Assembly (NCBI GenBank): GCA_025356655.1
Contig: JANXRW010000128.1
Coordinates: 1-45,813, forward strand
Source: Betaproteobacteria bacterium
GTDB lineage: Bacteria; Pseudomonadota; Gammaproteobacteria; Burkholderiales; SHXO01
Length of the DNA stretch: 45,813 nt
Direction of reading: 5' to 3'
Position 1 is the stretch's first letter. Each line of letters opens with the position of its first letter. Shown piece after piece: positions 1-9,283 of this stretch. Made by a program: the position numbers and the translations under genes. Below the pieces are notes generated by a model, which was not told the DNA's origin, searched no databases, and saw only the letters and a list, made by a program, of their open reading frames with translations.

Positions 1-135
1 TGGTCTGACCGCGCCCGCGCGGGCCGTCGCGACAAGCGGATGGGCAGCTGCAAAAATGTAGTGCCATACGCACGGCAATAACGCTCTACGTTGTTGCTTT
101 AATTAGGGTTGACGGAGCGTGATGACAAACTCGGG

Positions 136-861
136 CTAGGAGCTCCGCAGCAGTGACGCCAGCAGCGGAATGAGCAGCGCTGCCAGCAGACCGTGCAGGC
201 CCAGCGCAAGGCCGGCGAAGGCACCCGCCTCGGGGCTCACCTGAAAGGCCCTGGCCGTTCCGATGCCATGGGCCGCGGTGCCCAACGCAAAGCCGCGGAC
301 CGTCAGGCTGCGCAACCCCAGCCGGTTGAAGACCCAGGGCCCGAGCGAGGCGCCCAACACGCCCGTCAGGATGCAATAGATGGCCGTGAGCGCCGGAGTC
401 CCGCCAATTTTTTCGCTGATGGCCATGGCGATCGGAGCGGTGACCGATTTCGGGATCAGCGAGAGCACCGTTTCGCGGTCTGCTCCCAGCCACCAGGCCA
501 AACCGACCGCCGTAAGCGCGCTTGCGATTCCGCCGCAGGCGAGCCCGGCCAGCAGCGGCCAGCGCAGCCTCAGCAGCGTGGCCACCTGCCCGTTGAGCGG
601 TACGGCGAGCGCGACCGTCGCCGGACCGAGCAGAAAGTGCACGAACTGGGCGCCCTCGAAGTAACGCGGATAAGCAACCCCAGTGGCCCCAAGCAGGGCC
701 ACGGTGATTACCACGGCAATGGCCACCGGATTAACCAGCGGATGCAGGCGCGCTCGACGGGCAAACCACAAGCCCGTGCAATAGGCCACGAGGGTGGCCG
801 TCAACCCGAACAGCGGCGTAGCTGCAAGGTAGACCCAGAGGCTGAACAGTTCCTGCTTCAT
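136..861 (-). CDS. lrgB: LrgB/CidB-family membrane protein
   Basis: A 241-residue, almost wholly hydrophobic protein with about six to seven predicted membrane segments. It resembles the LrgB/CidB family, the larger partner of the LrgA/LrgB (CidA/CidB) pair, which has been linked to murein hydrolase control, cell death and, in some bacteria, export of small organic acids. Conserved-looking stretches include PLFGLTATL near the N-terminus, FLLGPATVALAVPL near the middle, and KSVTAPIAMAISEKIGG after that. The start codon overlaps the stop of the lrgA-like gene (ATGA at 858-861), so the two are translationally coupled. The family call is firm; the physiological role in this organism is unknown. 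Confidence 0.9.
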   Translation of the reverse strand: MKQELFSLWVYLAATPLFGLTATLVAYCTGLWFARRARLHPLVNPVAIAVVITVALLGATGVAYPRYFEGAQFVHFLLGPATVALAVPLNGQVATLLRLRWPLLAGLACGGIASALTAVGLAWWLGADRETVLSLIPKSVTAPIAMAISEKIGGTPALTAIYCILTGVLGASLGPWVFNRLGLRSLTVRGFALGTAAHGIGTARAFQVSPEAGAFAGLALGLHGLLAALLIPLLASLLRSS

Positions 862-1214
862 GGCTCCTCCTCGCTGTGAACCCTGGCCATCAGCGCTGCG
901 GTTACCCAGGCGGTCACGGCGAGCCCCACGAGCGTGCTCACCACCAGGGAAACCAGGATGGGAAGCCAGTGGCGAACCAGCACGGGGAAATAGAGCATCA
1001 CGCCCGTTCCCGCCGGTACGAAGAGCAGCGAAAAATGGCTGTGCAAGGCCTGCGCCGCCCCCTGGCAGGTCCGCGACAGGCTGGGCGAGAGGCGCAACCC
1101 CAGCCAGAGCAGCAGAAGTCCCACCACGGGACCCGGCACGGGCAGCCCCAGCGCCCGCGAAACGCCCTCACCGGCTAGTTGGAACAGCAGGAACAGGCTC
1201 AGCCCTTCGATCAT
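858..1214 (-). CDS. lrgA: CidA/LrgA-family holin-like membrane protein
   Basis: A 118-residue protein with four predicted membrane helices, the usual size for the CidA/LrgA family. The segment around residues 20-40, with GLPVPGPVVGLLLLW, is typical of the family. Known members are holin-like and work with an LrgB/CidB partner, encoded here immediately downstream with a 4-base overlap. A modest GAGG ribosome-binding site lies about nine bases before the ATG. The pair sits directly behind prmC and may be read through from the hemA-prfA-prmC transcript, though a separate promoter cannot be excluded. Confidence 0.88.
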   Translation of the reverse strand: MIEGLSLFLLFQLAGEGVSRALGLPVPGPVVGLLLLWLGLRLSPSLSRTCQGAAQALHSHFSLLFVPAGTGVMLYFPVLVRHWLPILVSLVVSTLVGLAVTAWVTAALMARVHSEEEP

Positions 1215-1241
1215 GACGCACGCCTCGTCGAGTCCACTGCG

Positions 1242-2102
1242 CTAGACGCGTACACCTTCCGTGACCCTCTCACGTCCGGCCAAGTCGCGGTGCGTGCGCA
1301 CCGCATGGAGCCCGGCAGCGCTTAGCAGCGCCCGACAGGCCGCGCCCTGCTCGGAGCCGTGCTCGGTCAGGAAGACGCCACCCATGGCTAAAGCGGCTGG
1401 CGCTCGCGCCAGGATCCGGCGCAGGGGATGCAGACCGTCGTCGCCGCCCACTAGCGCCACTTGGGGCTCGAAGCGCAGGCCGCCGCGGCGCAGGTGGGCA
1501 TCGCCCTCGGCCACGTAAGGCGGATTAGCGGCGATCAGCCGCGCCGCGGCGCCGCCCAGGGCATCGAGCCAACTCCCGCGCACCAGCAGGCAATTGGGCA
1601 CGCTGTGGCGCTGCCGGTTCCGGGCCGCGACCTCCAGGGCTGGCGCCGACCATTCAAGGCCGACCACACAGAGTTCGGGCCGGGCGCGTGCGAGGGTAAT
1701 GGCGACACACCCGCTGCCGGTACCCAAATCCAGGGCCAGTCCCTCGGCACCCTGGGGGATGCGCTCCAAGGCCAGGTCGACGAGCAATTCCGTCTCCGGC
1801 CGAGGAATGAGTACGGCCGGTCCCACCTCGAATTCCAGGCTGTAAAACTCGCGCAGGCCGCGTAGGTAAGCCAGTGGCTCGCCCGCCAGCCTGCGCGCGA
1901 GCAGGCCCTCGTAGCGCGACCTGGCCGCGCTCTCGGGAACCCGATCCAGGTGGGCGAGCAGGCTCGAGGGAGAGCACTCGAGCGCCTCGCACAGCAGCCA
2001 TTGCGCCTCCCGCCGGCCCTGCCCCGCGTCCACGTTGAGCGCCTCGGCAAGCTGCGGCGCGTCCCGGGCGAGCAGCGTCGCGCAAGCGGGGAAGTCGTCC
2101 AC
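1242..2102 (-). CDS. prmC: Release factor glutamine N5-methyltransferase PrmC
   Basis: A 286-residue SAM-dependent methyltransferase that methylates the GGQ glutamine of peptide release factors. It has the small N-terminal helical domain (residues 1-80), then the Rossmann SAM-binding motif LDLGTGSGCVAITLAR near residue 125, and the diagnostic NPPY motif with Asn at residue 193. The start is a GTG at 2102-2100, five bases after the prfA stop. This places it as the third gene of a hemA-prfA-prmC operon and next to its own substrate gene, as is common in proteobacteria. Length and motifs are normal. Confidence 0.96.
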   Translation of the reverse strand: MDDFPACATLLARDAPQLAEALNVDAGQGRREAQWLLCEALECSPSSLLAHLDRVPESAARSRYEGLLARRLAGEPLAYLRGLREFYSLEFEVGPAVLIPRPETELLVDLALERIPQGAEGLALDLGTGSGCVAITLARARPELCVVGLEWSAPALEVAARNRQRHSVPNCLLVRGSWLDALGGAAARLIAANPPYVAEGDAHLRRGGLRFEPQVALVGGDDGLHPLRRILARAPAALAMGGVFLTEHGSEQGAACRALLSAAGLHAVRTHRDLAGRERVTEGVRV

Positions 2103-2107
2103 TGGGC

Positions 2108-3190
2108 CTAGGCCTCTTCGGCGAGCGCGGCCAGCAACTCGGTTTGGTGCTCCGCGGCCAGGGTGTCTACGAGTTCAAAGAGATCGCCGTCCATGATCGC
2201 CTCGACCTTATACAGGGTGAGGTTGATTCGGTGATCGGTGACCCGCCCCTGAGGGAAGTTGTAAGTACGGATCCGCTCGGACCGATCTCCGCTGCCAATC
2301 AGCGACTTGCGCGTGGCTGCCTCCTTGGCGGCGCGTTCGCGCAATTGTCTGTCCTTGATACGGGCGGCCAGGACGGACAATGCCTGTGCCTTGTTCTTGT
2401 GCTGCGACCGGTCGTCCTGGCATTCCACCACGATGCCCGAGGGCAGGTGGGTTATGCGAACGGCCGAGTCGGTCTTGTTGATGTGCTGGCCACCGGCGCC
2501 AGAGGCGCGATAGGTGTCGATGCGGAGTTCTGCGGGGTTGAGCACCACTTCGCTGATCTCGCTGGCCTCCGGCATGACGGCGATCGTGCAGGCACTGGTA
2601 TGGATGCGCCCCTGTGTCTCCGTGGCAGGGACCCGCTGCACGCGGTGGCCGCCCGACTCGAATTTGAGCTTGGAGTAGGCGCCGTGACCGATGATCCGCG
2701 CAATGACCTCCTTGAAACCGCCGGCCTCGCTGAAGCTCTGTGAGACCACTTCCACCTGCCATCGATTGCGTTCGGCGTAGCGCGAATACATGCGGAACAG
2801 TTCGCCCGCGAACAACCCGGACTCGTCGCCGCCGATGCCAGCACGGATCTCCAGATAGATGTTCCGGTCATCGTTGGGGTCCGTGGGCAGGAGGCGGCGC
2901 TGCAACTCCTGCTCGATGCGCGCGAGTTCGTCCTTGCCCTGGCGCAGGTCGGCCTCGGCCAAGTCCCTCAAGTCCGGATCGGAAGCCATCTCCGCCGCCT
3001 GGCGGATGTCCTCCTCCGTCTTGCGGTAGGCCTGGTAGAGGCCCACCACGGGCGTGATTTCGGAATGCTCGCGCGAGAGCTTGCGGTACTGCTCCATGTC
3101 GGCGGTCGCTTCCTGCGCGCTCAACAGGCGCGTCAGGTCCTCGAGCCGCAGGCGAAGCTGCTCGAGCTTGGTGGCAATGCTGGGTTTCAT
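2108..3190 (-). CDS. prfA: Peptide chain release factor 1
   Basis: A 360-residue class I release factor that recognises UAA/UAG stop codons and triggers peptide release. The catalytic GGQ tripeptide lies near residue 230 within [18 protein letters not shown]. The codon-recognition region upstream and the basic [15 protein letters not shown] segment near residues 305-320 are characteristic. The RF1 rather than RF2 assignment rests on length, the absence of the RF2 frameshift site, and the neighbourhood. The ATG overlaps the hemA stop by four bases (3187-3190), and prmC follows after a five-base gap. Confidence 0.97.
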   Translation of the reverse strand: MKPSIATKLEQLRLRLEDLTRLLSAQEATADMEQYRKLSREHSEITPVVGLYQAYRKTEEDIRQAAEMASDPDLRDLAEADLRQGKDELARIEQELQRRLLPTDPNDDRNIYLEIRAGIGGDESGLFAGELFRMYSRYAERNRWQVEVVSQSFSEAGGFKEVIARIIGHGAYSKLKFESGGHRVQRVPATETQGRIHTSACTIAVMPEASEISEVVLNPAELRIDTYRASGAGGQHINKTDSAVRITHLPSGIVVECQDDRSQHKNKAQALSVLAARIKDRQLRERAAKEAATRKSLIGSGDRSERIRTYNFPQGRVTDHRINLTLYKVEAIMDGDLFELVDTLAAEHQTELLAALAEEA

Positions 3191-4440
3191 TCGCGGGAGC
3201 GCAACTGGTAGACGCGTTCGATCATGCGCGCGAGCGGCTCGCGATCCTGCTCGGTGGCGTGGTTGAGGGCATGGGTGGGTGGGTGGATCAACTTGTTGGT
3301 CAGCGCCTGGCTCAGCGCCTCGAGTACGGGCTCCGCCGCCTCGCCCCGGCGTAACCGGCGCAGCGCGCGGTCAATCTCGTTGCGGCGGACGCGCTCGGCC
3401 TGATCGCGCAATTCGCGTATCGTCGGCACGGCTTCGCGTGTCGCGATCCACTGCATGAAATCGTCGACGCCCGCGTCGATGATGGCCTCGGCTTCGCGTA
3501 CGGCCGCCTGACGCTGGCCCTTGCCTTCCTGAACGACCCGCCCCAAGTCATCCACGGTATACAGGAAAACGTCGTCCAGGTCAGCCACCTCGGCCTCTAC
3601 GTCACGCGGGACGGCAAGGTCGATGATCAGCATGGGACGGTGCCGGCGCGCGCGCAGCGCGCGCTCGATGAGGCCTTTGCCGATGATGGGAAGGGGACTC
3701 GCGGTGGAACTGACCACGATGTCGTAGCCGGCAATGATTTCCGGCAGGTCGGAGAGCGCCTGAATGCTGCCGCCAAAACGGCTGGCCAGCTCGCGCGCGC
3801 GCTCAGGCGTGCGGTTGGCGAAGGTGATCGCCCGCGGGGAATGGGCCCCGAAGTGCGTGGCACAGAGCTCGATCATCTCCCCGGCACCGACGAAGAGCGC
3901 CTTCTGCCCCGCGATACTAGGATAGATGCGCTCGGCGAGCCGCACGGCAGCGGCGGCCAGCGACACGGAAGCCGCGCCGATGTCGGTATGCGAACGCACT
4001 TCTTTCGCCACCGAGAAAGTCTGTTGGAACAGGCGGTTCAACAGCAGTCCCATGGTGCCGGCAGCGGCCGCCGAGCGCACCGCCTGCTTGATCTGGCCAA
4101 GGATCTGCGCTTCACCCAAGACCATGGAATCCAAGCCGCTGGCGACACGAAATACGTGCTTCACGGCCGCCTCTCGCGGCAATTCGTAGAGGTGAGGCTC
4201 CAGCCAAGGCTCCTTCAGCCGGTGGTAGCTGGCCAGCCAACTCACCAGGCGGCGCGGCTCGGCGGTGGCGCAGTAGAGTTCCGTCCGATTGCAGGTGGAG
4301 ACGATGGCCGCCTCGCGGGCACCGGCCTGCGCGACCGCATCACGCAGCGCAGAGGGAAGGAGTTCGGGGCCGAACGCCACCCTTTCGCGCACGGCAAGCG
4401 GTGCGGTCCGATGGTTAATTCCGAAAGCAAAAAGCTGCAT
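3187..4440 (-). CDS. hemA: Glutamyl-tRNA reductase
   Basis: A 417-residue NADPH-dependent glutamyl-tRNA reductase, the first committed enzyme of the C5 route to tetrapyrroles (heme). The catalytic cysteine is residue 50 in [10 protein letters not shown], the same position as in E. coli HemA. The Rossmann NADPH domain follows ([13 protein letters not shown], then the FANRTPERA stretch) and a C-terminal dimerisation helix ends the protein. A GTG two codons upstream (4446) is also in frame, but the ATG at 4440 gives [14 protein letters not shown], the normal family start. It leads the hemA-prfA-prmC operon and overlaps prfA by four bases. Confidence 0.96.
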   Translation of the reverse strand: MQLFAFGINHRTAPLAVRERVAFGPELLPSALRDAVAQAGAREAAIVSTCNRTELYCATAEPRRLVSWLASYHRLKEPWLEPHLYELPREAAVKHVFRVASGLDSMVLGEAQILGQIKQAVRSAAAAGTMGLLLNRLFQQTFSVAKEVRSHTDIGAASVSLAAAAVRLAERIYPSIAGQKALFVGAGEMIELCATHFGAHSPRAITFANRTPERARELASRFGGSIQALSDLPEIIAGYDIVVSSTASPLPIIGKGLIERALRARRHRPMLIIDLAVPRDVEAEVADLDDVFLYTVDDLGRVVQEGKGQRQAAVREAEAIIDAGVDDFMQWIATREAVPTIRELRDQAERVRRNEIDRALRRLRRGEAAEPVLEALSQALTNKLIHPPTHALNHATEQDREPLARMIERVYQLRSRE

Positions 4441-4569
4441 GCCCACGACGCGCGCCCTAAGCCCAGCCCAAAAGTTCCAAGGTGTGACCCCTCAAAGCGA
4501 GATTATAGCCGCGCTGGCGCGGCCTCGGTCCACCTAGGGGGATTAACGGCTACCCGCCGGGTTTGGTTG

Positions 4570-4584
4570 AGCGCCCCGGGCGCT
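4570..4584. repeat. Short GC-rich perfect palindrome at the end of the acyl-CoA synthetase gene
   Basis: AGCGCCC-C-GGGCGCT is a perfect seven-base-pair inverted repeat with a single central base. It overlaps the TAG stop of the acyl-CoA synthetase gene (4583-4585) and lies about 130 bases upstream of hemA. It may act as a transcription end for the long catabolic operon. However, there is no T-tract on the relevant strand, and a one-base loop is not a usable hairpin without opening the inner pairs. Confidence 0.3.
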
Positions 4585-6685
4585 AACTCGCTCGGGCAAA
4601 CACCACCGCATCGACGATGCAACAGCCCTCACCGGCATAGCCAACCATCACGGGGTTCACGTCCACGCTGATCGGAGCGGAATCGGTAGCCAGGAACGCA
4701 CGGCCCAGGGCGACAGCGGCCTGCGCAAAGGCGACGGTATCCAAGGGTCGCTCGCCACGAACCCCCGCAAGCACCGGCGCAATTCGTAGCCCTTGGAGCG
4801 CACGTAGCACCTCGGCCACCGTGAAAGGCGGCAGCAGCAGCGCCACATCGGGCATGGCCTCGACGTAACGGCCGCCATCGCCCACGACCACCACGGGCCC
4901 GAACACAGGGTCCACGCGCGCACCGAGCATGAGTTCCCGGGGCGCGCGAACCATGGCGGCCACCAAGACGCCTTCGAAGGGCGCCCCGGCCCGGTCCAGC
5001 CCGGCGCGCATGGCGGCAAACGCCTCACGCACCTGGGCCTCGTCGCGCAAACCCAGGCGCACCAGCCCCAGGTCTGATTTGTGCACCACCGGACCGGAGC
5101 AGGCCTTGACCGCGACGGGCGCGCCCAGGAGGTGCAGGGCTGCGACCGCTTCCGCCGCGCTCTGGCACAAGCGGTGGGCCACGACCGGTAAGCCCGCTGC
5201 CCCCAGGAGCGCCAGGCTTCTGGCCTCGTTGAGCGGGGTACCCGCGCCGCCCGGGGCGGGTACCCGGGGCACGGCGGGGAGATTCGTGCTCAGTTGGCGC
5301 AGATTTTCCATATGCGCCAGGTACTGGCTAAGCGCACCGACGGCATCGGCTTCTGTCGTAAAAACGGGCAGACCGCACTGCAGGAACTCCCGGCGTACGG
5401 CCTCCTGACAGGCAGAGACCACCACGGGCTTGCCCGTGCTCTGCGCAAACTCCGCCGTGTCGCGGGCAAACCCGGCCACGTCGTAGGCCTGGCCCGCCAC
5501 GGGGATCCCCACCAGGAAGGCGTCCGCCGAGGGATCCTGAGCCAGCACCGGCAGGATATCGCCGAAGAGGCGGCTGTTGGTCATCAGCGCGGCGGTGAGG
5601 TCGATCGGGTTCGTGCTGGTGGCGAAGGCGGGAAGGATGGCCTCCAAGCGCGATCGGGTCTGCGCGCTCAGGTCGGCCAGCGGCAAACCGGCATCGGTTG
5701 CAGCGTCGGCCGCCATGACGCACACCGCACCGGAATTGCTAATCGCCACGAGGCGGCGACCGGAAGGCTGCCACCGCTTGAGGTACAGCCGGGCCGAGCG
5801 CACCATTTCTCCGGCATCGCGTACCCGGGCGATGCCGTGCCGCTCGAGGAAGGCATCCACGACGCGGTCCTCGTTGGCCAGCGCTCCCGTGTGCGAGCGC
5901 GCGGCGATCTGACCCGCAGGGGTACGGCCGGCCTTGAGCGCGACGACGGGCAGCCCGCGCGCACGCGCGATGGATGCCAATTCCGCCAAGTACGTGGGCT
6001 CAGTGATGCTCTCCAGGTAGAGCAACAACAGGTGCAAGTCCGGATCCTCGGCCATGACGCAGGCAAGTTCTGCGACCGTAACGTCGCACTCGTTGCCTGT
6101 CGCGTGCGAGTGGCGTACGCCGATCCCCTGCTCGCGCAGCAAGGCATAGGGCACGACACTCATCGCACCGCTCTGACTGACCACGCCAACCGGCCCGTCG
6201 GCCGCCGGGATCTCGTGATACATGCTCGAGAAGCTCAAGATGGCCCCGGTCCCAAAATTGGCCAGCCCCTGGGAGTTCGGACCGACGATGCGCATGCCGG
6301 CAGCCGCGGCGGCGTCCCTCATGCGCCGCTCCTTCTCCCTCCCCGCGCCGGGGTCGGTCTCACCAAAGCCGGAGGTCATGACCACGCAACCGCGAACCCC
6401 GGCTGCGGCGCATTCCAGTACCGCATCCACGGCAAGGTCACCCGGCAGCGCCACGATCGCCACCTCCGGTACCTCCGGCAGCGCCCCCAAGTCCGGCCAC
6501 GCAGCAAAGCCCTGCACCTCGCGACGCTTGGCATTGACGGGCAAGACACGTCCGCGATACCCGAAGCGCGCCAGGTAGGCCAGCGGTCGCCCGCCTATTT
6601 TGTCGGGGTTCTCGGATGCGCCAATGACGGCCACCGAGCGGGGGTTGAGCAGTGCGCGCAGGGCCGCGCGGCGCAGGTCAGACAT
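4583..6685 (-). CDS. Acetate-CoA ligase (ADP-forming) family acyl-CoA synthetase, alpha and beta domains fused
   Basis: A 700-residue fused acyl-CoA synthetase of the NDP-forming superfamily. The N-terminal CoA-binding domain opens with LLNPRSVAVIGASENPDKIGG. The succinyl-CoA-synthetase-like central domain carries the phospho-accepting histidine at about residue 265 in RSHTGALANED. The C-terminal ATP-grasp domain contains GAPVAVKACSGPVVHKSDLG. The family makes acyl-CoA from carboxylates using ATP (giving ADP and phosphate); several proteobacterial members act on aromatic acids. The ATG at 6685 gives the family start and sits across the stop of the DUF35 gene (overlap of eight bases); a longer reading frame upstream has no homologous look. 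It is the last gene of the Liv/cyclase/thiolase operon, so it probably activates or processes the imported acid. The substrate is not readable from sequence. Confidence 0.9.
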   Translation of the reverse strand: MSDLRRAALRALLNPRSVAVIGASENPDKIGGRPLAYLARFGYRGRVLPVNAKRREVQGFAAWPDLGALPEVPEVAIVALPGDLAVDAVLECAAAGVRGCVVMTSGFGETDPGAGREKERRMRDAAAAAGMRIVGPNSQGLANFGTGAILSFSSMYHEIPAADGPVGVVSQSGAMSVVPYALLREQGIGVRHSHATGNECDVTVAELACVMAEDPDLHLLLLYLESITEPTYLAELASIARARGLPVVALKAGRTPAGQIAARSHTGALANEDRVVDAFLERHGIARVRDAGEMVRSARLYLKRWQPSGRRLVAISNSGAVCVMAADAATDAGLPLADLSAQTRSRLEAILPAFATSTNPIDLTAALMTNSRLFGDILPVLAQDPSADAFLVGIPVAGQAYDVAGFARDTAEFAQSTGKPVVVSACQEAVRREFLQCGLPVFTTEADAVGALSQYLAHMENLRQLSTNLPAVPRVPAPGGAGTPLNEARSLALLGAAGLPVVAHRLCQSAAEAVAALHLLGAPVAVKACSGPVVHKSDLGLVRLGLRDEAQVREAFAAMRAGLDRAGAPFEGVLVAAMVRAPRELMLGARVDPVFGPVVVVGDGGRYVEAMPDVALLLPPFTVAEVLRALQGLRIAPVLAGVRGERPLDTVAFAQAAVALGRAFLATDSAPISVDVNPVMVGYAGEGCCIVDAVVFARAS

Positions 6686-7040
6686 GGTCCGTTGTCTCGC
6701 AGTAGGGCAGCAAAGCTCCCGCAGATAGGATGAAGCGCAGTCGCACTCGATCGCCCAGACGAAGCCCGGGGGCGGCACGGGTCATCAGGCGGAAACCCTC
6801 GTCCGCGTCCACCAGGGCGATGCCGTAAGGCACCTCGGGGCGCAGCGCAGCGCAGGGCGCGCGCGCCACGACACTAAGCGCGTGCACGTGGCCGAGGCCC
6901 TCTGCCTGCAAGACAACGGGAGCCGAATCGCCACAGCGCGGACAAAAGGATCGCCGGAAATACCAGCGCGAATCGCAGGCCGTGCAGCGCTGATAAACGA
7001 CTCCCGGCGCTGCCTCGGTCCAATCCACCGTATCGCTCAT
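6678..7040 (-). CDS. Zn-ribbon/OB-fold (DUF35) protein, thiolase partner
   Basis: A 120-residue protein with an N-terminal rubredoxin-like zinc ribbon (two CxxC pairs, CTAC and CPRC, within residues 16-34) followed by an OB-fold containing GHVHALSVVAR, GIALVDADEG and GDRVRLRF. DUF35 proteins bind acyl-CoA and form obligate complexes with thiolase-like enzymes, for example ChsH2 with the aldolase Ltp2 in actinobacterial steroid breakdown. The ATG at 7040 overlaps the stop of the thiolase-like gene (ATGA, 7037-7040), supporting production of a one-to-one complex. The following acyl-CoA synthetase gene starts within its last codons. Confidence 0.9.
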   Translation of the reverse strand: MSDTVDWTEAAPGVVYQRCTACDSRWYFRRSFCPRCGDSAPVVLQAEGLGHVHALSVVARAPCAALRPEVPYGIALVDADEGFRLMTRAAPGLRLGDRVRLRFILSAGALLPYCETTDHV

Positions 7041-8173
7041 GCGCGCCCCTCCAGTACCAGGCTCACGTGCGAGGACAGCACGCCACCATCCCCATGCAGC
7101 AGCGCAAGCGCCGGGCTTCCCGCCTGTCGGAGTCCGGCACGGCCGGTCAATTGGAGGCAGGCCTCCACGAGGTGGGCCATGGCGCCTGCGACGCCGCAAT
7201 GGCCGTAGGACAGCAAGCCGCCGTGGGTGTTGAGCGGAAGGGCCCCACTGCGGTCGAAGTAGCCGTCACGCGCGAACGGCCCGCTTTGCCCCCGAGGACA
7301 GAGGCCGATCTCCTCCAGCAGGATGGCGAGCGTTACCGTGAAGCTATCGTAGATCCCCAGGTAGCGCACATCGCTCAGCGCAATGCCAGCGCCGGACAGG
7401 GCGCGCGCTACGGACTCACGGGCGCCGAAGCGGGTCAGGCTGGGCGCGGCGCTCACGTGCTGGTGGGTATGCGCCTGCCCGGTGCCACGTATGCTGACCG
7501 CGGGCCCGGGCAGAGCGTCGCGCGAGACCACGAAGGCCGCCGCGCCATCGGACACCGGGCAGCAATCGAGCAGTTTCAGTGGGCTCGCCACCGGCTTGGA
7601 GGCGAGCACATCGTTCACGGTGATGGGATCGCGGAACTGGGCCCCTGGGTGCAACTGCGCCTGACGGCGCATGAGCACGGCCAATTGCGCCAAATCCGCC
7701 TCGGACACCCCGTGCTCCTGCAGGTAGCGCGAAGCGACGAGGCCGTAGTAGGCAGGGATGGTTGCGCCCAAAGGCACTTCGTAGCGGGCGTGCCCCACTT
7801 GAGCCAGCGTTTGTACGGCGGCGTCCCTGCTCTGCCCCGTGAGGCGGTTCTCCCCGGCCACCACCAGCATCCGGCGCACGACGCCGCTGTCCACCAGATG
7901 ATGGGCGAGCATCACCATAGCGAAACCCGTCGCCCCGCCCAACTGCATCCCGTGGGCATAGGAGGGCTGCAACCCGAAGTGCTCAGCGAAAAGCGTCGAG
8001 AGCATGAGGTGCGGCAGGGTCGTGGAGTAGCCGCAGAGCAGGCCGTCGATATCGGCGCGCAGCAGTTGCGCATCGTCGAGCGCCCGTTGCGCGGCATCGG
8101 ACATCAGGTCCAGGGTGTCGCGGCCCGGATGCTTCCCGTAGCCCAGGGCGGCCGCCCCGCGGATGAAGCTCAT
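7037..8173 (-). CDS. Thiolase-fold protein lacking the nucleophilic cysteine (SCP2-thiolase/aldolase-like)
   Basis: A 378-residue thiolase-superfamily protein. The start chosen is the ATG at 8173 (MSFIRGAAALGYGKHPG); upstream in-frame sequence overlaps the cyclase gene and looks non-coding. The fold is visible from DLMSDAAQRALDDAQL (about residue 22), SDGAAAFVVSRD in the middle, and the C-terminal NTHGGLLSYGH and GDGGVLSSH motifs. In thiolases the nucleophilic Cys lies in an NxxC-SG type loop; the matching loop here reads MQLGGATGFA (residues 76-85), with glycine where Cys should be. Together with the overlapping DUF35 gene this recalls Ltp2-type retro-aldolases, which use a thiolase fold without the Cys. 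A C-C lyase or scaffold role is therefore as likely as thiolysis. That is inference; the reaction is unknown. Confidence 0.86.
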   Translation of the reverse strand: MSFIRGAAALGYGKHPGRDTLDLMSDAAQRALDDAQLLRADIDGLLCGYSTTLPHLMLSTLFAEHFGLQPSYAHGMQLGGATGFAMVMLAHHLVDSGVVRRMLVVAGENRLTGQSRDAAVQTLAQVGHARYEVPLGATIPAYYGLVASRYLQEHGVSEADLAQLAVLMRRQAQLHPGAQFRDPITVNDVLASKPVASPLKLLDCCPVSDGAAAFVVSRDALPGPAVSIRGTGQAHTHQHVSAAPSLTRFGARESVARALSGAGIALSDVRYLGIYDSFTVTLAILLEEIGLCPRGQSGPFARDGYFDRSGALPLNTHGGLLSYGHCGVAGAMAHLVEACLQLTGRAGLRQAGSPALALLHGDGGVLSSHVSLVLEGRA

Positions 8174-8183
8174 TCCGGCAGCG

Positions 8184-9239
8184 TCAGACCGTCGCCACCG
8201 GGGTGGCGGGGGAGCCCACGGCTCCAGGCAGCCGCAGCGGCGGGGCCGTGAGCAGAAAGCGCGAGCGGCCATGGGCGCGCAGCCAGCCCGCGAGGTCGCT
8301 GAGGTACCAGATCTCCCCCAGGTTTACCCCCAGCTTGAACAGGCAGTGCTCGTGAAGCGGAAGGGCCGCGCAGCAACCCGGCTGGCTGGTTGCTGGATGC
8401 GCCTCCACGGCATAATTATCTGCGATGAGCGAAACCAGACCACTGTCGGTGATCCACTGCAGGAGCCGTTGGTCACGCCCGTCGAGCACGGCACAGGAGC
8501 GATCGAGGAGGGCCCCGTCGGGTTTACCGCCCATTTCCACGAGCATCTGCGCAAAGCCCGTGTGCAGGCAGACCATGTCCCCCGTCTCGACCACCACCTG
8601 ATCGGCCTCGAGAACACGCATGAGCCGCTCGTATCCGACCACGACGCGCTCGCGCCCCAGGTGGGCGTGCAAGTCGATCATCACGCCACGGCCCTGCATG
8701 CAGGCGATCGCCATGTTCTCGACACCCAGCGCCAGCGCGCGCGAGGTGGAGCGCGCCGGAACATTGCCCACCGCGCCGGCGTCGGCAGCATCCTGCGGTC
8801 CCACCACGTCCGTGCCGGCGCGGTAGCCGTTGTAGAACACCGCTTCGGGCACGCCGTCGGCGTCGGCATCGAAGAGTTGGCCGACGTGCGCCAAGCTGTC
8901 CCACTGGGTGGAGTATTGCAGGTGCAGAATTACCGCGTCGTCATTGATGACGTCCGTCAGATCCGGATCGTCCTGGTCCAGCCGGTAATTCATGTTGGGT
9001 CGGCCGTTACGCAAGGTGGGCCGCAACACCGGTGGATGGCGGCGTGGGTTCAGCACGTTGCCTCCGGGCAGGTCCAGCGGCAGACTGAGGCAAAAGGCGA
9101 TGCCCTCGCGCGCCTCGGCGATGCCCAGGCGCACGCGCTCGGGCGTGAGCAGGTTCACCCGCCCCCGCTGGTCGGTATCGCCAAAATCGCCCCAGGTGGA
9201 ACCCGCCGGCCGGTTCTTCCAACGCCTTCCCGTGTTCAT
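8184..9239 (-). CDS. Cyclase-family (kynurenine formamidase-like) metal-dependent hydrolase
   Basis: A 351-residue protein of the cyclase/KynB-like superfamily, Zn- or Mn-dependent hydrolases that open amides, lactones or isatin-type rings. The metal-binding region, HxGTHxDxPxH in classical KynB, appears as QYSTQWDSLAHVG near residue 110. Asp and the last His are kept and the first His is replaced, a variant I recall from catabolic-cluster members in burkholderias. CLHTGFAQM and HEHCLFKLGVNLGE further on and the PPLRLPGAVGSP tail are typical. A strong GGAGG Shine-Dalgarno lies eight bases before the ATG. It sits between the Liv transporter genes and the thiolase-like gene (10-base gap), suggesting an early hydrolytic step on the imported compound. 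Confidence 0.85.
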   Translation of the reverse strand: MNTGRRWKNRPAGSTWGDFGDTDQRGRVNLLTPERVRLGIAEAREGIAFCLSLPLDLPGGNVLNPRRHPPVLRPTLRNGRPNMNYRLDQDDPDLTDVINDDAVILHLQYSTQWDSLAHVGQLFDADADGVPEAVFYNGYRAGTDVVGPQDAADAGAVGNVPARSTSRALALGVENMAIACMQGRGVMIDLHAHLGRERVVVGYERLMRVLEADQVVVETGDMVCLHTGFAQMLVEMGGKPDGALLDRSCAVLDGRDQRLLQWITDSGLVSLIADNYAVEAHPATSQPGCCAALPLHEHCLFKLGVNLGEIWYLSDLAGWLRAHGRSRFLLTAPPLRLPGAVGSPATPVATV

Positions 9240-9257
9240 GTCCCGCTTCCTCCCCGT

Positions 9258-9276
9258 TTAGGTTTTAAACCGGTTC
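9258..9276. promoter_or_regulatory. Overlapping AT-rich palindromes between LivF-like and cyclase genes
   Basis: GGTTTTAAACC (9261-9271) overlaps the perfect palindrome AACCGGTT (9268-9275) in the 44-base gap between the transporter ATPase gene and the cyclase gene. This could be a binding site for a local regulator or an internal processing signal. It is only a symmetry observation, with no known consensus matched. Confidence 0.25.
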
Positions 9277-9283
9277 TGCTGCC

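Noticed and set aside
13..24. GCCCGCGCGGGC palindrome at the window start as a terminator
   Set aside because: It has no loop and no T-tract; short GC palindromes are expected by chance in this GC-rich sequence.
5294..6733. Long open frame (479 codons) on the plus strand opposite the acyl-CoA synthetase gene
   Set aside because: It lies entirely antisense to a gene with clear domain motifs, has Arg/Gly/His-rich composition typical of an antisense frame in GC-rich DNA, and shows no motif.
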